Numbered from the stretch's first letter, positions 10,701 to 22,340 are shown. The stretch: DNA of 64,000 nucleotides from Colius striatus (GCF_028858725.1 NC_084761.1:37684501-37748500), one strand, 5' to 3'. The notes: generated by a model not told the origin, from the letters alone. Program-made: numbers and translations.

Positions 10701-13700
10701 GCAGTAGCAATCGCTTAATTCATGATCCTTGGAGTCAGCGTTGAATATGCCTAAGAAAACATTGTTCTTTTCCTCTTCTCCCCCCCTACCATTTTTGGCT
10801 CTGGGTTTAAATGACTTTCAAGACAACAAGAGCTTTTCTGCCAACCATGATGGACAACAACTATGGCCACATCGTCACAGTGGCTTCGGCGGCAGGTCAT
10901 TTTGTGACTTCTTTCATGGTGACATACTGGTAAGTGATTTTCAAGTCAGTGCTCTTCATTCCTTTTATTTTTAATTGCGTCTCCTCCAGCAGCAAGCACA
11001 GAGTCACCAAAATCACCCTCTCACTGCATACGGTACATCCAAAGGACCGCGCTCAGGAGGAAAAGAGCCCAACGGCAGCACTGCAGGATGCCCAGAGGCT
11101 CCTGCCAATTTGCTCCTTGGCTCTGACTGACTCAGGAGCAATGCTTGTATGAAGGAACAGTCCTGTGACACATCCACCAATGAAAGCGTCTCCTTTTCTG
11201 TCTCTCCCATTGATCCAGATGTTTGCTTAGCCAAAAGGTATCTCCTCTTCTCCTTAGAAAGCGGCGGTCCTACGAGTAGTTGTAGTGCTGTCAAGTAAAC
11301 CCCTAGTGAGTAGCTTCTGATCTTTGTCCCATTGTGGCAGTGGCTGTAGTGCATAGAAATTCTTCCACTATCACGAGACAAAATTGCTTTTCTGCTTGAA
11401 ACACATCTAGAAAATACAGGGAGTGATCACAAGAACTGTTAGATTTCATTGTCATTCTGTGTCAGCTCTGGTCCTCTAACAGCAGAGCAATCTTCTCCAG
11501 GGAGCACTCCTTCTTGGGGACTTGCTCACTGCTGGCAACGTGAGAACTCCCCAGAGAGAGATTTTTCTGGGATTGCACTGCCAGAATCAATAGCAGTCAA
11601 TTTACTGATTCTCTTGTTCTGCTTCCTTTTGGAGATGATTGCAAGCCTTGGCCTGTGCCAATCTCTACGGCATTAATCTCCTCAATGTTGCATGCCCAAT
11701 GATCCTCTATTTCAAAACTCACGTGAAAATGTCATGTGACACTCCTGTGTGGAATGAGATACAGCAGGGAGTTGTTCTGCATTTCTGCCCTGCCATCCTT
11801 TGTCAGTTTATAGACTGAGGAGGCTGTACGCCTTCTGAGAACCTTCTCACACGGGGAAAAAAGAGAAGTCCGTTGATTGATGCACATTAGGTATCATTTT
11901 TGAAGAATTCCTGACATCTGCCTGTCCATCACTAAGGCAGCTTCTTCTGAAAGACACCTGCCCTGCATGCCACAGTTACTCCCCCACACAGCAACGTCTA
12001 ATCCAGCACTACGCTGCCCTGGGGAAAGTGAGAATGATTCCCGGCCATTTTGTCTCAGCTGGATTATTTCTGATTTTGCCTCCTAGTCAGTCCTGTGTGT
12101 TCTTTCAGGCTCTTTCTAGTTGTAGAAAGCTAGAAATAGTATTTCTACCTTCTCATGTGTGTTTTTTCCCCTCCTGCAGTTCAAGCAAGTTTGCGGCAGT
12201 TGGATTTCATAAAGGTCTGACAGAGGAGCTGTCTACCCTGAGAAAGGATGGAATAAAAACAACGTGTCTCTGTCCTGTTTTTATAAACACCGGATTTGTC
12301 AAAAACCCCAGCATAAGGTAGTGATTCGAAGTCTGCCTTCCTGCCTTTCCTTCCCCCTTTGCATCAAGGCACTGGGTCTTAGCCCCAGCCTTAGGCCTCC
12401 TATTCCAACTGACTATATAAAACCATATATGCCATTGGCTAAAGAAAGTCTGCAGCGTCCTTTACCATACCTCGTGCTGCATTTGTATGTCCTGAGCTGG
12501 TGCATCTGTGAAGCATCCTACAGCAGCTAGTACCACCCCCTGCTTTGCCAGCATAGCTTTTAGATGTGTGCTTTCCTCTGTAGGCTTGGAAAGATTTTGG
12601 AGATTGACGAAGTTGTAGAAGCTTTGATGGAAGGAATACTGACCAACCAGAAAATGGTTTTTGTTCCATCAAGTCAACGTTTTACTTTGCTTCTTGAAAA
12701 GTAAGTGGAAACAAAAACCAGAAACCTCAACAAAACAATCTCAGGAAACCTATCTTATAGAAGTTGTTGAGTGTATTGTAGCATCCAATTCAAGGTTACA
12801 TTTTATTTTAGAACACATCACAATGTATCCAAATATCACAGTGGTTCTTTCTGTTTACACAGGCAGACTTTATGCATGGAAAGATTTTGTCCAGCCCTCT
12901 CACAGGTCTTTGTAATCTACTTTATTCAGCTAACAGGTCTCAGTGTAGAACTCGAGTGCTGTCCAGGCTGATAGGGAGGGAGGGGGAAAACAAGAAAACA
13001 GGGTGGTTGGTTTTTTTCAGGGAGTTCTATTTTCCTTTTGCCTGCAAACAACACTTTTTCTGAAGCAGCAGCTGTTGAGAAGTTCCAGAGAGTGCTGAGT
13101 GCCTGCTGCTTATTAGTGTGTGTCTATTCATGTCAACACCAAAGATTAAGGTCACTGAGGCTGGGAAAAATGCTTTAAAAGAGCTCTACTGCTTACCTCG
13201 ATCTTGTAAAGCAAGATTTTTTTTCTCATTTGTCTTTAATATCCAGTGTAGCTGCTCTGCCAAGGAAGCATTTTCATCGGAGCTCAGGTTCTGAAAATAG
13301 AATTAACATCAGAACAACTAAATTAAGATTTCAGTTAAATTATACAGTATTGTCATGAAACACTTAGTAATTTCTTGTTTATGAAAGCTAGCAAACTTGG
13401 TTCTATCACCAACTTTGTTTTTATGACTTTCCTTTTTCCCCCAAGAATTCCCCAAATTAACCAGAAATGGTTTAGAAAGCAGAGAAGCAAACACACATCT
13501 ATGTTAAGCATTAAAATTCCATGCATCCTGCAGCAATATTGCAAGGTAAATTGTCTAGTACATACCTCTCCTAGAATTGTCCTAAAAGGAGATAGGACTG
13601 AAGTTTAAACTAGTCAAAAATTGATGAAGACTATGTATCATTTTGAAATAATGCCCTGTTTAAGTCAGTCATAGTCCATGTGTATGCACACATTCTGCTC

Positions 13701-13860
13701 CCAGACCAGCTCCTTCCTCAGCTCCAGTGCCACTCGTTGCCATCATTTGATTTCATGTATTATCTCTTCCAGGTTGCTTCCAGAACGTGCCATTGATTTT
13801 CTGAAAAAGATGACTGACATCAAGTTTGATGCAGTGGTTGGGCAGAGAAGCACTCAGTGA
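7551..13860 (+). CDS. HSD17B11: 17-beta-hydroxysteroid dehydrogenase 11/13, complete copy 2
   Basis: Short-chain dehydrogenase/reductase, 299 codons in seven exons: 7551-7760, 9141-9248, 9706-9837, 10823-10929, 12180-12317, 12584-12700 and 13773-13860. All have GT-AG borders and compatible phases. Seen in the protein: an N-terminal hydrophobic helix (about 4-28) of the kind that targets lipid droplets/ER; the cofactor motif TGAGHGVG (42-49); Asp67 in LWDINK; NNAG (119-122); and the catalytic set Asn144, Ser172, Tyr185 and Lys189. Length agrees with the family (about 300). The start is the ATG at 7551, giving MKMLLDLL; Met3 is an alternative. Family members oxidise or reduce steroid, retinoid and lipid alcohols at lipid droplets. 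Exons 2 and 4 look more like HSD17B11, while exons 5-7 and synteny next to KLHL8 lean to HSD17B13. The symbol is therefore tentative within this pair. Confidence 0.9.
7761..9140 (+). other. Intron 1 of HSD17B copy 2
   Basis: 1.38-kb intron. The GC-rich start continues the CpG island to about 7900. No further gene, repeat family or RNA gene is seen in it. Confidence 0.7.
9141..9248 (+). CDS. HSD17B11: Copy 2 exon 2
   Basis: 108-bp exon, residues 71-106, after acceptor CTCTCACAG and before GTAGGG. It begins [15 protein letters not shown] and contains [12 protein letters not shown], typical of HSD17B11/13. Phase 0 at both ends. Confidence 0.92.
9706..9837 (+). CDS. HSD17B11: Copy 2 exon 3
   Basis: 132-bp exon, residues 107-150, after CCAAAAG and before GTAAGG. 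It encodes [12 protein letters not shown] with NNAG at 119-122, and FEVNIL with catalytic Asn144. Phase 0 at both ends. Confidence 0.92.
10823..10929 (+). CDS. HSD17B11: Copy 2 exon 4
   Basis: 107-bp exon identical to 707-813. Encodes residues 151-185 with catalytic Ser172 and ends just after Tyr185. Confidence 0.92.
12180..12317 (+). CDS. HSD17B11: Copy 2 exon 5
   Basis: 138-bp exon identical to 2064-2201. Completes Y-C-S-S-K (Lys189) and encodes [16 protein letters not shown]. Confidence 0.92.
12584..12700 (+). CDS. HSD17B11: Copy 2 exon 6
   Basis: 117-bp exon, residues 232-271 with split codons at each end. Its first 81 bases equal copy 1. The rest encodes [12 protein letters not shown], different from copy 1. 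Donor is GTAAGTGG. Confidence 0.9.
13773..13860 (+). CDS. HSD17B11: Copy 2 exon 7 (terminal)
   Basis: 88-bp terminal exon after CTCTTCCAG. It encodes [13 protein letters not shown], then [15 protein letters not shown] and TGA at 13858-13860. Confidence 0.92.
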
Positions 13861-15181
13861 AAAGCAAAAATTGATTCTCATTTCTCAGTGGCACAAGTGA
13901 AAACAGAACACATGCTGAGCGTAGGGCAACTGGTTTGATTCAGAGCAGGGCTGGGCACATGCTTCCAGGCCACCATTTCCAAGAACACCTAAGGGTTCAT
14001 CCCACACCTGCAGCAAGGATGTAACTGCAAAACACAGAGCATTAAGGGCTGCTTCAGCTGCACGTCACATCGCCTCATCTCCTAGTGCTGAGGCAGAAAG
14101 GAACCTCCACAAAGGCCATCTCTGGCTTAGCACAGCTGCCTTAGAGTGCAAAGGGGTGACCTGAAACTATGTTAATCTGGACTGATCCCTGTCATACAAA
14201 GCAGCAGTTTCTAGGGGAGGTGGGTGACCTTCTTCACCTGCATTTATCTTTTCATTTTTTTTTAAACATGGTCTAATGAACACTCAAGAGTTTTGTGTGC
14301 TTTTGTAGTGAGTACCTGAAATATTACAGGCTTATATGTACTGTAATACCTAATTACATCAATTATGAATTAGCACTGTCAACATGCCTTATCCCAGATA
14401 AATACCATTCTTTAACACAAAGTTTTCTGTTGGCTCTGAAATCATAATCACATTGCAGAGGTACAGTATCAAGTAATACATCTTTTCCCCATATCATGTT
14501 TTACACTGCTCATCTGCAATTTCCAGACAACACTAAAACACCTTCCTTTATAAAGTATTTTTCTACAAATTTGTGGTGTCCCTCTACATTTCATGGATGC
14601 TGGAGACTGATTTATTATATATGAACTCAGACCAAGTTGCACTACTTTTCTCCTTAACATTACAAGACAAATAGTCTAACATAGTGGAAATTCTGCAGTT
14701 TCTCTGTTTTAGTATTTGCAAGTCAGACAAGGTTGTACTGTGCCAGGAAAACCTTTGTTTGTATGCAGTGGGTGAGTTTAAGCTGAAGTCCACAGTGCAT
14801 CTGCACCTGTGTACAGTGCAAAAGAAGGTCTGAACTCCTGGAAACACCTGAATTAATTTTGACTAATTAACACATTCATCATAGCACAAAGTTGTACCGA
14901 TATAAACACCAGATAACACCTGTGCCACCAGGTGCTACCTGTAGCACTTTGCCTTCTGTCTCTTCAAACACATGAGCACTAGAATGAGAGTTTATGTTTT
15001 CCACTCTTCTGAAATACTGCCCGGCTGCCTGGAGAAGATGCTGGAACAACAACATTCCTGTGTGATTTTGGGTCTTTCACTTCTCAACCCTGCACTTCTC
15101 CTAGGTGCAGGGGAGCAATAGAGTGGGAATTCTTGGCAGGAGGAGGCACGCCAGATGCCACAGGCTGGGGCACGCAAGGTC
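13861..15181. other. 3' flank of copy 2, including about 770 bp absent from unit 1
   Basis: 13861-14410 is homologous to 4012-4640 and probably holds the 3' UTR. The site aligned with copy 1's AATAAA reads GATAAA here. About 14410-15175 has no counterpart in unit 1, and no gene is visible in it. Confidence 0.5.
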
Positions 15182-15978
15182 AGCAGAGCAGGTGCCACAG
15201 CAGTGAAAGGGTCAGCCAGAGTCTGCCAACAGCCAGGTCAAGCTGCAGGGATGAGGCAGGTCCCAGCCACTCCAGGCAGCCCCATCAAGATCAGGGCCAG
15301 GGCCAGGTCTAGGCATGGTACAGCACACTGACAGCACAGCCCATGAAGGGGCCAGGGCTGCAATGCTGAGTCTGCCAAAAGGGACAGAGGCTGCATGGGG
15401 GAAGGCTCTGGGTGAGCTGACTCAGCCCCTGGCATGATGAGCGGCCTGCTCTGATGCGACCTGCCAACATGAGGAGCTTCAGCCCCCAAAGGCCTTTGGC
15501 CAGTGGTACAAGGGAACAGGCCCTGATGAAACATGGGACAAAGACCTCTTCAGAGTACACATCACCTTGTGCAACTCCCAACTGTGCCAGGCCCTGGCTG
15601 GCTCGCAGCCACCCAAGGGAGGCCTGGACACGCTGCTGCTTGCAGCACTGCTGGGGAGGGGTGGTTTCCAGTAGAACCTGTCCTGCTCACCCAACCATTT
15701 CAGGGTGGTCTGAAACTGAGGTTCTCAGCCAGCTCCAAAGCCCTCCTCAGCCAGCTCCTCCTGCTCTTAGGTGGCAACAGCCAGAAGTTTGTGCTGCCAC
15801 CAGCATAAATGGTTGCTAAATGACACAGAAATGGCTTCATTTTTGCTCACCTAACAGTCACATAACAGGACATTCAGGGTGTGCCAAAGCACAAGCTGCC
15901 ATCTTGGGAACTTCTGCTTCACAGTGCAAAATCCCTGTAGGTGAGAAAACAAAACAAAGGGCTTGCAAAATTCAGGGC
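15182..15978 (+). repeat. Conserved non-coding duplication block, unit 2
   Basis: Partner of 4686-5489, nearly identical and 3 bases shorter within the CAGCCAGCTCC repeat area near 15726. No coding motif found. Confidence 0.8.
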
Positions 15979-16239
15979 ATCAAAAGTTGAAATCCAATTA
16001 CAGACATGCGTTGTATTTAAAACTAAACCCCTCCATACCCCATAGATTTTGAGAGAACATTTTCTGCCCTGAAAATAAATGAGGCCAGTTTGCATGCATA
16101 TTCAGTGAGTTATTTGGTAAGTCTGCTTTTCCTGCCTCAGAGGCATTTCCCAAATCTCAGAACAAAGATTTAATGTCTTATGTCTAGTCTGAAAGAAATT
16201 CTTTGTTTTATGCTGCTTCTGCTTTTTTGAGCTACATGT

Positions 16240-16860
16240 TGCCGAAATCTGGAATAAAATTCCTTAACCCTGATGTGAAGTTAAGAAGCAGGCACTTTAT
16301 TGTAGCACTGGGGACACAAGGGATTGCTCCTCCAAAGGCTTGTGTACCTTAGTATCCAAATCCATCAGTTTTTATAAACTTTTTCTGTCAAGTCATTGCT
16401 ACACAAGTTCCTTTACATAAAAATGCATACTATGTCCACAACTAAATTTAACCTTTATAAGTCCTTTGATTATAGATCCTTATCAATATTTGTATTTAAA
16501 AACAATCATTGTTCATCCAGATCTATTTCTATTGATTAGATTCTTTGATATTCAAAGCAAGATGGGAAGGGTAAGGGTCTCCAAGCAGCATTCTTGGTAT
16601 CCATTACAGTCTCCTTAATTTCTTAAAATAAAACAAGAAAAAACAACAACATCCTAGTGAGATTTCTGCAGTCACACAGTTCCATCCTAGTGAGGTTTCT
16701 GTGCTCACACATAACACAGTTCTTAAAGTCTCTATTGTTATATTTCAAACTTAACACTCCTATACATTATACTTCACAATTTTCAAACCTAACTCTCCAT
16801 ATGAGAGTATTCGTAGCATACATATTCAGCCCTTGCTAAGAGGACAGGCCTATCACAACT
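16240..16860 (-). mobile_element. LTR-like avian retroelement fragment (unit 2 only)
   Basis: On the minus strand it contains an AATAAA (opposite 16296-16306) just before GTGCCTGCTTC. It also has AT-rich U3-like sequence and a doubled 20-odd-bp word (CATCCTAGTGAG near 16650 and 16684). The overall look is that of an avian ERVL-type LTR, judged from general knowledge, with no defined ends or target duplication. It is absent from unit 1, so it was inserted after the duplication or was lost from unit 1. Confidence 0.4.
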
Positions 16861-17461
16861 GAAAGCCATTTCCTTTTCTTTATGTTGCCTCAGGCTGCAA
16901 GTCTTCTGCTTGGTATGAAGAAAGAGACACAAAAGGAAGATTTTAACATTCATCTCCTGAACACCAGTGACAGAACTGCCTTCTGGGCTGATTAGTTCTC
17001 TTCCTGGCCACTAGAGAAGACTGAAGCTTATCCCAAAGTCTGGTCATGATGGGTGCCTAGCAGGAGCCCATGAAAGCAAGCTTCATGTAGCCACTAACAG
17101 CTAAATCCAAAATTTGAAAAGTGGTACCTCACATCCTGGCCTATGACTCCTTACGAGTCAGGTGAATGACTCTGGCCTCACGCTCTGCCTCCCTCTGAGG
17201 TGTCTTTCGTAGTCAGTGCATCTCTGCTCTCTCCGCCTCCTCCATCTCAGTTGCAGCACTGACAGGAGCCCCGTGCCAGGAAAATGACAGCACTGCTGGG
17301 CTGTGCAATTAGGGCTTGGCCCAAACAACAATGTGTTAATTAAGAACAGAAAGCAGTTCCAAGAGAAGAGTAGGAAGTGCCTAGCTCTGACTCTCTCTGC
17401 TAGAGCTGACCCAGTCTCCCGCAGACAGGATGAGTAAGAGCACAGCTAAAGCACCAGGACA

Positions 17462-20440
17462 TTGGCTAGAAGTCAGTGGAGATCCTTGTCCGGCTCCTGC
17501 AGTTGTTCCACTTTCAGAAAGTACAGGAGTGTGAGGATTTTATGTATCAGGTGCACTATGTATTCCCTGAGCTGCTGCACCCAGCATGCAGATGCCAGTG
17601 CTGTGACTGCCCTGAGAGCTGACTGACAAGAGTCTCTTCCCCTGGGAGGGAAGCATGGACCAAGACTATTGGCACTACAATGCCTACAGCTGTGTTTGTA
17701 AGCTACATGGCCAGGCACTCTGTTCATGCACTGTTTTGCATCCATCCATACTGTACAAGTGTTAGTACATTTCCTATTGGAATAGTTTTAGCCCATAACC
17801 ATATTGGCAGCACATGTTCTGGCATAGTGTGAGGGAGTGTGTCCCCAGATATAGAGCTGCTGGACAGGCAGTGTGGGTGAGACCATCTGCTTTTCCAGAT
17901 GAGTAGTAATATATGGTAACAGAAACCTTCTGAGCACACCATCCAAATCAATGCTGAATAAAACAAAGGAGCAGTTGTGATAGTTTCCCTTTAACCACTA
18001 TAAATGCAAATCTGACTGCTCTGAAATTCGAGAAGCTCACTATTAAAGAAAAACATTTAATAACAATATTTAACAATCATAATTAGTGTCTTCATCATGA
18101 TAGGTAAAATTTTCAAGAGTCTCTAAGTAACTTCATCTCATCTCAGTCACATCAATTCTCACTGAATTTCTAGTGGCATGGATTAAAGCTCCCCACAGCA
18201 CTGCAACCAAATCTATATCTTTAGCCAAGTCTGAGAGTACTTCTTCAGAGACTGGCTTTGCTACATTTGTCCAAAGTCTTGAATCCTACTCAGAATTTTA
18301 GGTGAAGTTGTGTTTCTTGTCACAAACTCAGGCCACTTACAAATGAAAATCATGTCTATACATCTAGAACCTGAGATGTTAGAAGCCTGCTAGAACCAGA
18401 GCACTAACCTCATGATTGGGGCAATACCTGTCGTACAGTAATGCATGCAGGTAAAGCTATTATGTATTAAAAATGACACAATTTTAAGCAGCATTTCAGA
18501 ACATGAATTTCTCAATGCACAAAGCTTGCTGAACCTAGTAGTTCCATGAAAGGTGGGGGCTTTTTGTTGTTTTTTCTACTGCTCCACCAAAATTAGACAT
18601 CTGCCTGTTGACAGAGTTGCAAAACAGTCTGAAAAATTCCGTTCTGAAATTAACTTTTGGTACCCTAAACCTTTCAGATCACTTTGTTGTGCATCTCGTA
18701 TCTGCCCACACATTTTACTCTTTTCAAAACAGGTCACTGCTACTTAGGATTGCAGTTCTATTGCAAAGCCACTATTAGGGTATGAATAAGCTTATACTCA
18801 TCCAACAAGCCAGGTGTTATACAAGTAAACTTGCTCTCACACAATCTCATTCCCCTCTGTGTTCTTGGTCTTTTAACATTCACAGCTGGTAGCTGATCTT
18901 TTTCCAAAACATCATAATCAAAAGAATTTTCAAGAAATGTTCTAGTTAAACAAATGCTGCAACAGGAAAATATGCTCATTGCTCAAAAATAAATCTGTGA
19001 TAATAATGACTGTGTTTTAATATAAAGGTATTCCAGGCACTCATGTTCACTAGTACCTACCTACTAGTACCTACTAAGTTTGAGGTAAATACTAACAGGG
19101 GAAAAACCCCAAACAGTGGGTAGGAACTTGCACTTATCTTTTGATGACCACAAAGCACCAACTGCTGCTGTTTTCTTTTGAAGACTTGAACTGGAATATA
19201 GTAGATAAGTTCTTCAAGCCTTGTGGTACTGACACCTGCATTCTAAAGTGAAAAATTGAAGACCATGTAATAACTGGTTTTAATATCAGAGGCAGTGGTC
19301 TGCATTTACTCTCATCTAGTGATTTTTGTGTCGTTACACTGAAATAATACTGACAAAAGACAAGATTCAGGACTCTCTGGCATGAAAAACAATGAAGGGT
19401 AAAAAAGTATTTATCTGTAGCGCAGTTGTCAAAGCCCTTAAAGCATCCATGTGCCATTAACACCAGTTCTGGCTGCTCAGCCTAATCATCAGTGTTACCT
19501 CCTCAGCTAAATATTTTGTTCATGTGGCATACACCCACTTCCATTCTCCTCTCTCTCTTTGATATAAAATGGTATCAAGAGCTCTTTTAAACACAAGGGG
19601 GATTTTAATGAACTTGTCCAGGAGGAGGCTACACAATGATTTACAGCAAGTAAAGTAATATGGGACCAAAAAAAGGAGACAAAAGATTTTAGATGATTTG
19701 GTTATTTCTTCAGAGATATCCTTTTAGGTCACTCAGAGCTAGATGTGAATTCCTGAGAATTTAAATTAATATAATTTCAGAAAAAAAAAAAAAGGTAAAA
19801 TATTTTGAGGAAGAGAAATTGAGATAAGTTTAATTTTAAAGGGGAAAAACAAATGCAAACTTTTTCTTTTTTTTAATTAAGTCACAAAGACAAAATATGT
19901 TATTTCTATGGCGTTGATACGGAAAGGAAAACCTTTATTCTGAGATATAATGATGAAGATTCTGCTTCACAAAGGCTCTACAAGCTATTTGTTATGTGAT
20001 AGTTCTCTGGCCAAGAAAGCTCTGTTTGGGCTATACAGCTAACATTGGTCACAGAATACACCAAGATCTCATTGTGTCAGTTTAAAATGACATATTTGAT
20101 AACCATTTCTCAATTCAGGAAGCTTAAAAGAGTACAAGAGCAGTGAGAATGTTCTACTCAGCATGAGCTAAATTTTATTCCTCACAAGAACAAAGAACAC
20201 AAGAGCAAAACCAATCTGACATTAGCACACTTAATGAGGAAGGCACAGTTACAGCTAACACAGCTATGTTGCTTCCGAGATTCAAGTGAGTATCTCTGCC
20301 CAAGACAAAAGAGACACTTTCTCAAGGATACTCCTTTTACATCTATTACTCCTAACTTCTAGTGGCCCAGAATCATTTAAAAATGCAACGTTTTATGAAG
20401 TTTATGCTCACTGTTAAAATGTTCATTTTCTAAAGAATTC
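17462..20440. other. Intergenic, no gene recognised
   Basis: AT-rich sequence of about 3 kb between the duplication and the retroviral block. Minus-strand frames at 17473-17745 and 17724-17966 (90 and 80 codons) have no motif I recognise. Short A runs occur near 19780 and T runs near 19862. Nothing else is supported. Confidence 0.55.
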
Positions 20441-20442
20441 CT

Positions 20443-20562
20443 CCTCGGGCCATAGTTACTGTCCCTGGCTCGGGGCCTTTAATGAAGTGAATCACTGCCC
20501 CTGGTCCAGGTCCAGCTTTAGCAAAATGAGCCTCTGCCCCTGTGTCCTGGTTTAGCAAGGAG
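20443..20562 (+). repeat. Short degenerate tandem repeat, period about 39 bp
   Basis: About three imperfect units share a core CTGCCCCTGG or CTGTCCCTGG, followed by GGCC-type sequence, a TTTA and AATGA word. The cores lie near 20458, 20489 and 20534. The array runs straight into the LTR-like block that begins near 20541. Confidence 0.55.
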
Positions 20563-21455
20563 CAGCTTTTGCTTGGTAATAGGGGAGGGGGTTGCAGTGA
20601 AGACCTGGTAAAGAGTTTTTGGACTCTCCCCCAGCTCTTGGGTTCAGACCCACCTCCGGCCCGGCTGGGCCAATCTGGCGCTTCTGCGATCACTATTTAG
20701 GGGTCGGGAATTTGAAGTGCTGGCAGGAGGTGTAAGAGATGGAGGTGACCATGTGGACCCCACAGTCAGAGAATGAGGAAGGAAGGAGGAGCACCAGACC
20801 AGAGACCCTACTGCAAGTCGTGGCAAGAATGCAGGCTGTACCCCTGCACCCAGGGAGGGCCATGGCAGGACTGGGAGCCACCAGCAGCTCCGTGTGAGTG
20901 CACCCAGATGTGCGAGGGACTGTGTGGGGAGATGGTCATGGTGCAAGCCGTGCTGGAGAGCCTGCGTGCCGCAGAGCAGACCCACACGAGAGGCAGAAAG
21001 GAGCTGCAGCCTTTGGGATAAATGCACATCAGAGCAGCCTGTGCAGGGCTGCTATGTGTGTGAGGTACCCCATGGACTTGCAGGGAGGACTGGTGCAGAG
21101 CCCACCTGCCCTGAGGAGGGACAAACGGCAGAAACTATCAGGAATAGACTGACTGAAACCCCCATTCCCTGCCGCTGTGGGGGAGGAGGTAAAAACAGAT
21201 CAGGGCTCTGAGCCCAGGAAGAGGGGAGGTGTGGGGAGACGGTGGTCTTAAAGGGCTGGTTGGACTCTTCATTGTTGTACCACCATGTGTTGTTTTATTT
21301 TGGTTATGTTTGGGGGTTTTAAGGTTATGTTTTAGTTGGTATTGCATTAAATTATTTTCTGTTTTCTTTCCCAAACTGAGTAGCCTGGTCTGTTTTGTCC
21401 TGAACCTTAAGCAGCCGTTAAGCTCTCCCTGCCCTTTGGCAATCCTCAGGTCTTT
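20541..21455 (+). mobile_element. Plus-strand LTR-like retroelement block
   Basis: Begins with TGTCCTGGTTTAGC, like the left ends of avian retroviral LTRs. It ends in a T-rich stretch with ATTAAA near 21346, followed by TCTGTTTTGTCCTGAACC. An open frame at 20773-21021 is cysteine-rich but not recognised. Its strand is opposite to the retrovirus at 21467-27135 and it directly abuts the broken 3' end of that element's integrase. The right end is uncertain. Confidence 0.45.
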
Positions 21456-21466
21456 GGTACTTGAGG

Positions 21467-22340
21467 CTAATCGTGGAATTTTGCTGGAATCCACCAGGGA
21501 CCTTGATCTGTAATGACACAAATATAGCCTCTTCTCCACGTTAACAGACCTGCAGGTCCTTGCCACTCTCCAGTAGTGGGATTCTTATACCAAACTTTAG
21601 GTTTGTCAGTAAAATGCAAATCCCCACTCATTTGGGCAAAGTGTGTTAATGATGGTGGTTCATTCTGGTTTGCCACGATTCTGAGATGATTCATTGTATA
21701 AATGGCTTTCATTAGTCTATCTTGAGGGCTCACTCCCTCTTCCCCCATTTTTTGTTTTTCTAGCAGTCCTTTTAAGGTGTGATGTGTACGTTCAATAATG
21801 GCTTGAGTGGTAGAATTATCTGGGATTCCAGTAGTTCTACTGGCTATGTATCCCAAGTCATTATCAGTTTTTATCTCTCGTGGAACACCAGGACTGGAAA
21901 GCAACTCCTCCAATGTCTTATGACGTCTCAAGCACTGCCACTTGTTAAGGCTGTGGCCCAAACCATGGCTGAATAGGTATCAATAGTGACATGTATTCGT
22001 TTAAATTGTCCAAAGGGAGCATAGACAATGATATCCAATTGCCACATACCTAATAGTGCCAGACCCCTGGGATTGACTCCTACTCCTAGGCCAATTTGAT
22101 TCTGGCATGCAGGGCATGTGGAAACAATACCCTGAGCATCCGATACGGTCAGAACAAACTGCTTTGCCAGCATTTTCGCACCTTGGTGAAAAAAATCATG
22201 CGACCTTTGGGGTTGAGAAAATTTGTCAATTATTGGCCCCATAGGTATCAATAAAGGAGCTGCCACTATCTTGTCAACAATTTCATTGCCAACTGATAGG
22301 CCATCTTTTAAGCCCGAATGGCTTTGAATGTCTAATATAA
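21467..22340 (-). pseudogene. Retroviral integrase relic
   Basis: The N-terminal zinc-binding set HX3H...CX2C is visible (near 22190 and 22105). The core keeps its three acidic positions: WQLD near 22040, KTDN near 21870, and the glutamate of AIIER near 21790. The C-terminal GP..LLTW segment ends with a stop at 21467. A frame change lies near 21930-21960, between the first and second acidic residues. Confidence 0.85.

Larger units (their letters stand above)
1..17461 (+). repeat. Tandem segmental duplication carrying two HSD17B11/13-type genes
   Basis: Two homologous units lie head to tail. Unit 1 runs from before the window to about 6834 and unit 2 from about 6835 to about 17461. Paired blocks are: 1-2548 with 10117-12664 (constant offset 10116, no difference in the parts I compared); 2549-3824 with 12665-13673 (diverged); 3825-4330 with 13674-14165 (near identical); 4330-4680 with 14165-14410 (moderately diverged); 4686-5489 with 15182-15978 (near identical, one 3-bp indel); 5490-6365 with 15979-16885 (little similarity); 6366-6834 with 16886-17461 (similar, with an insertion of some tens of bp in unit 2). 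Homology ends at the shared words before 6835 and 17462, which marks the right edge of the unit. Confidence 0.9.

Noticed and set aside
17473-17966. Two overlapping minus-strand frames (90 and 80 codons) just right of the duplication
   Set aside because: No recognisable domain, no splice linkage, and they are in different frames. A decayed repeat is possible but cannot be shown.
20773-21211. Cysteine-rich open frames inside the plus-strand LTR-like block
   Set aside because: Could be an accessory or env remnant, but I recognise no motif and the frames overlap each other. Kept only as part of the LTR-like feature.
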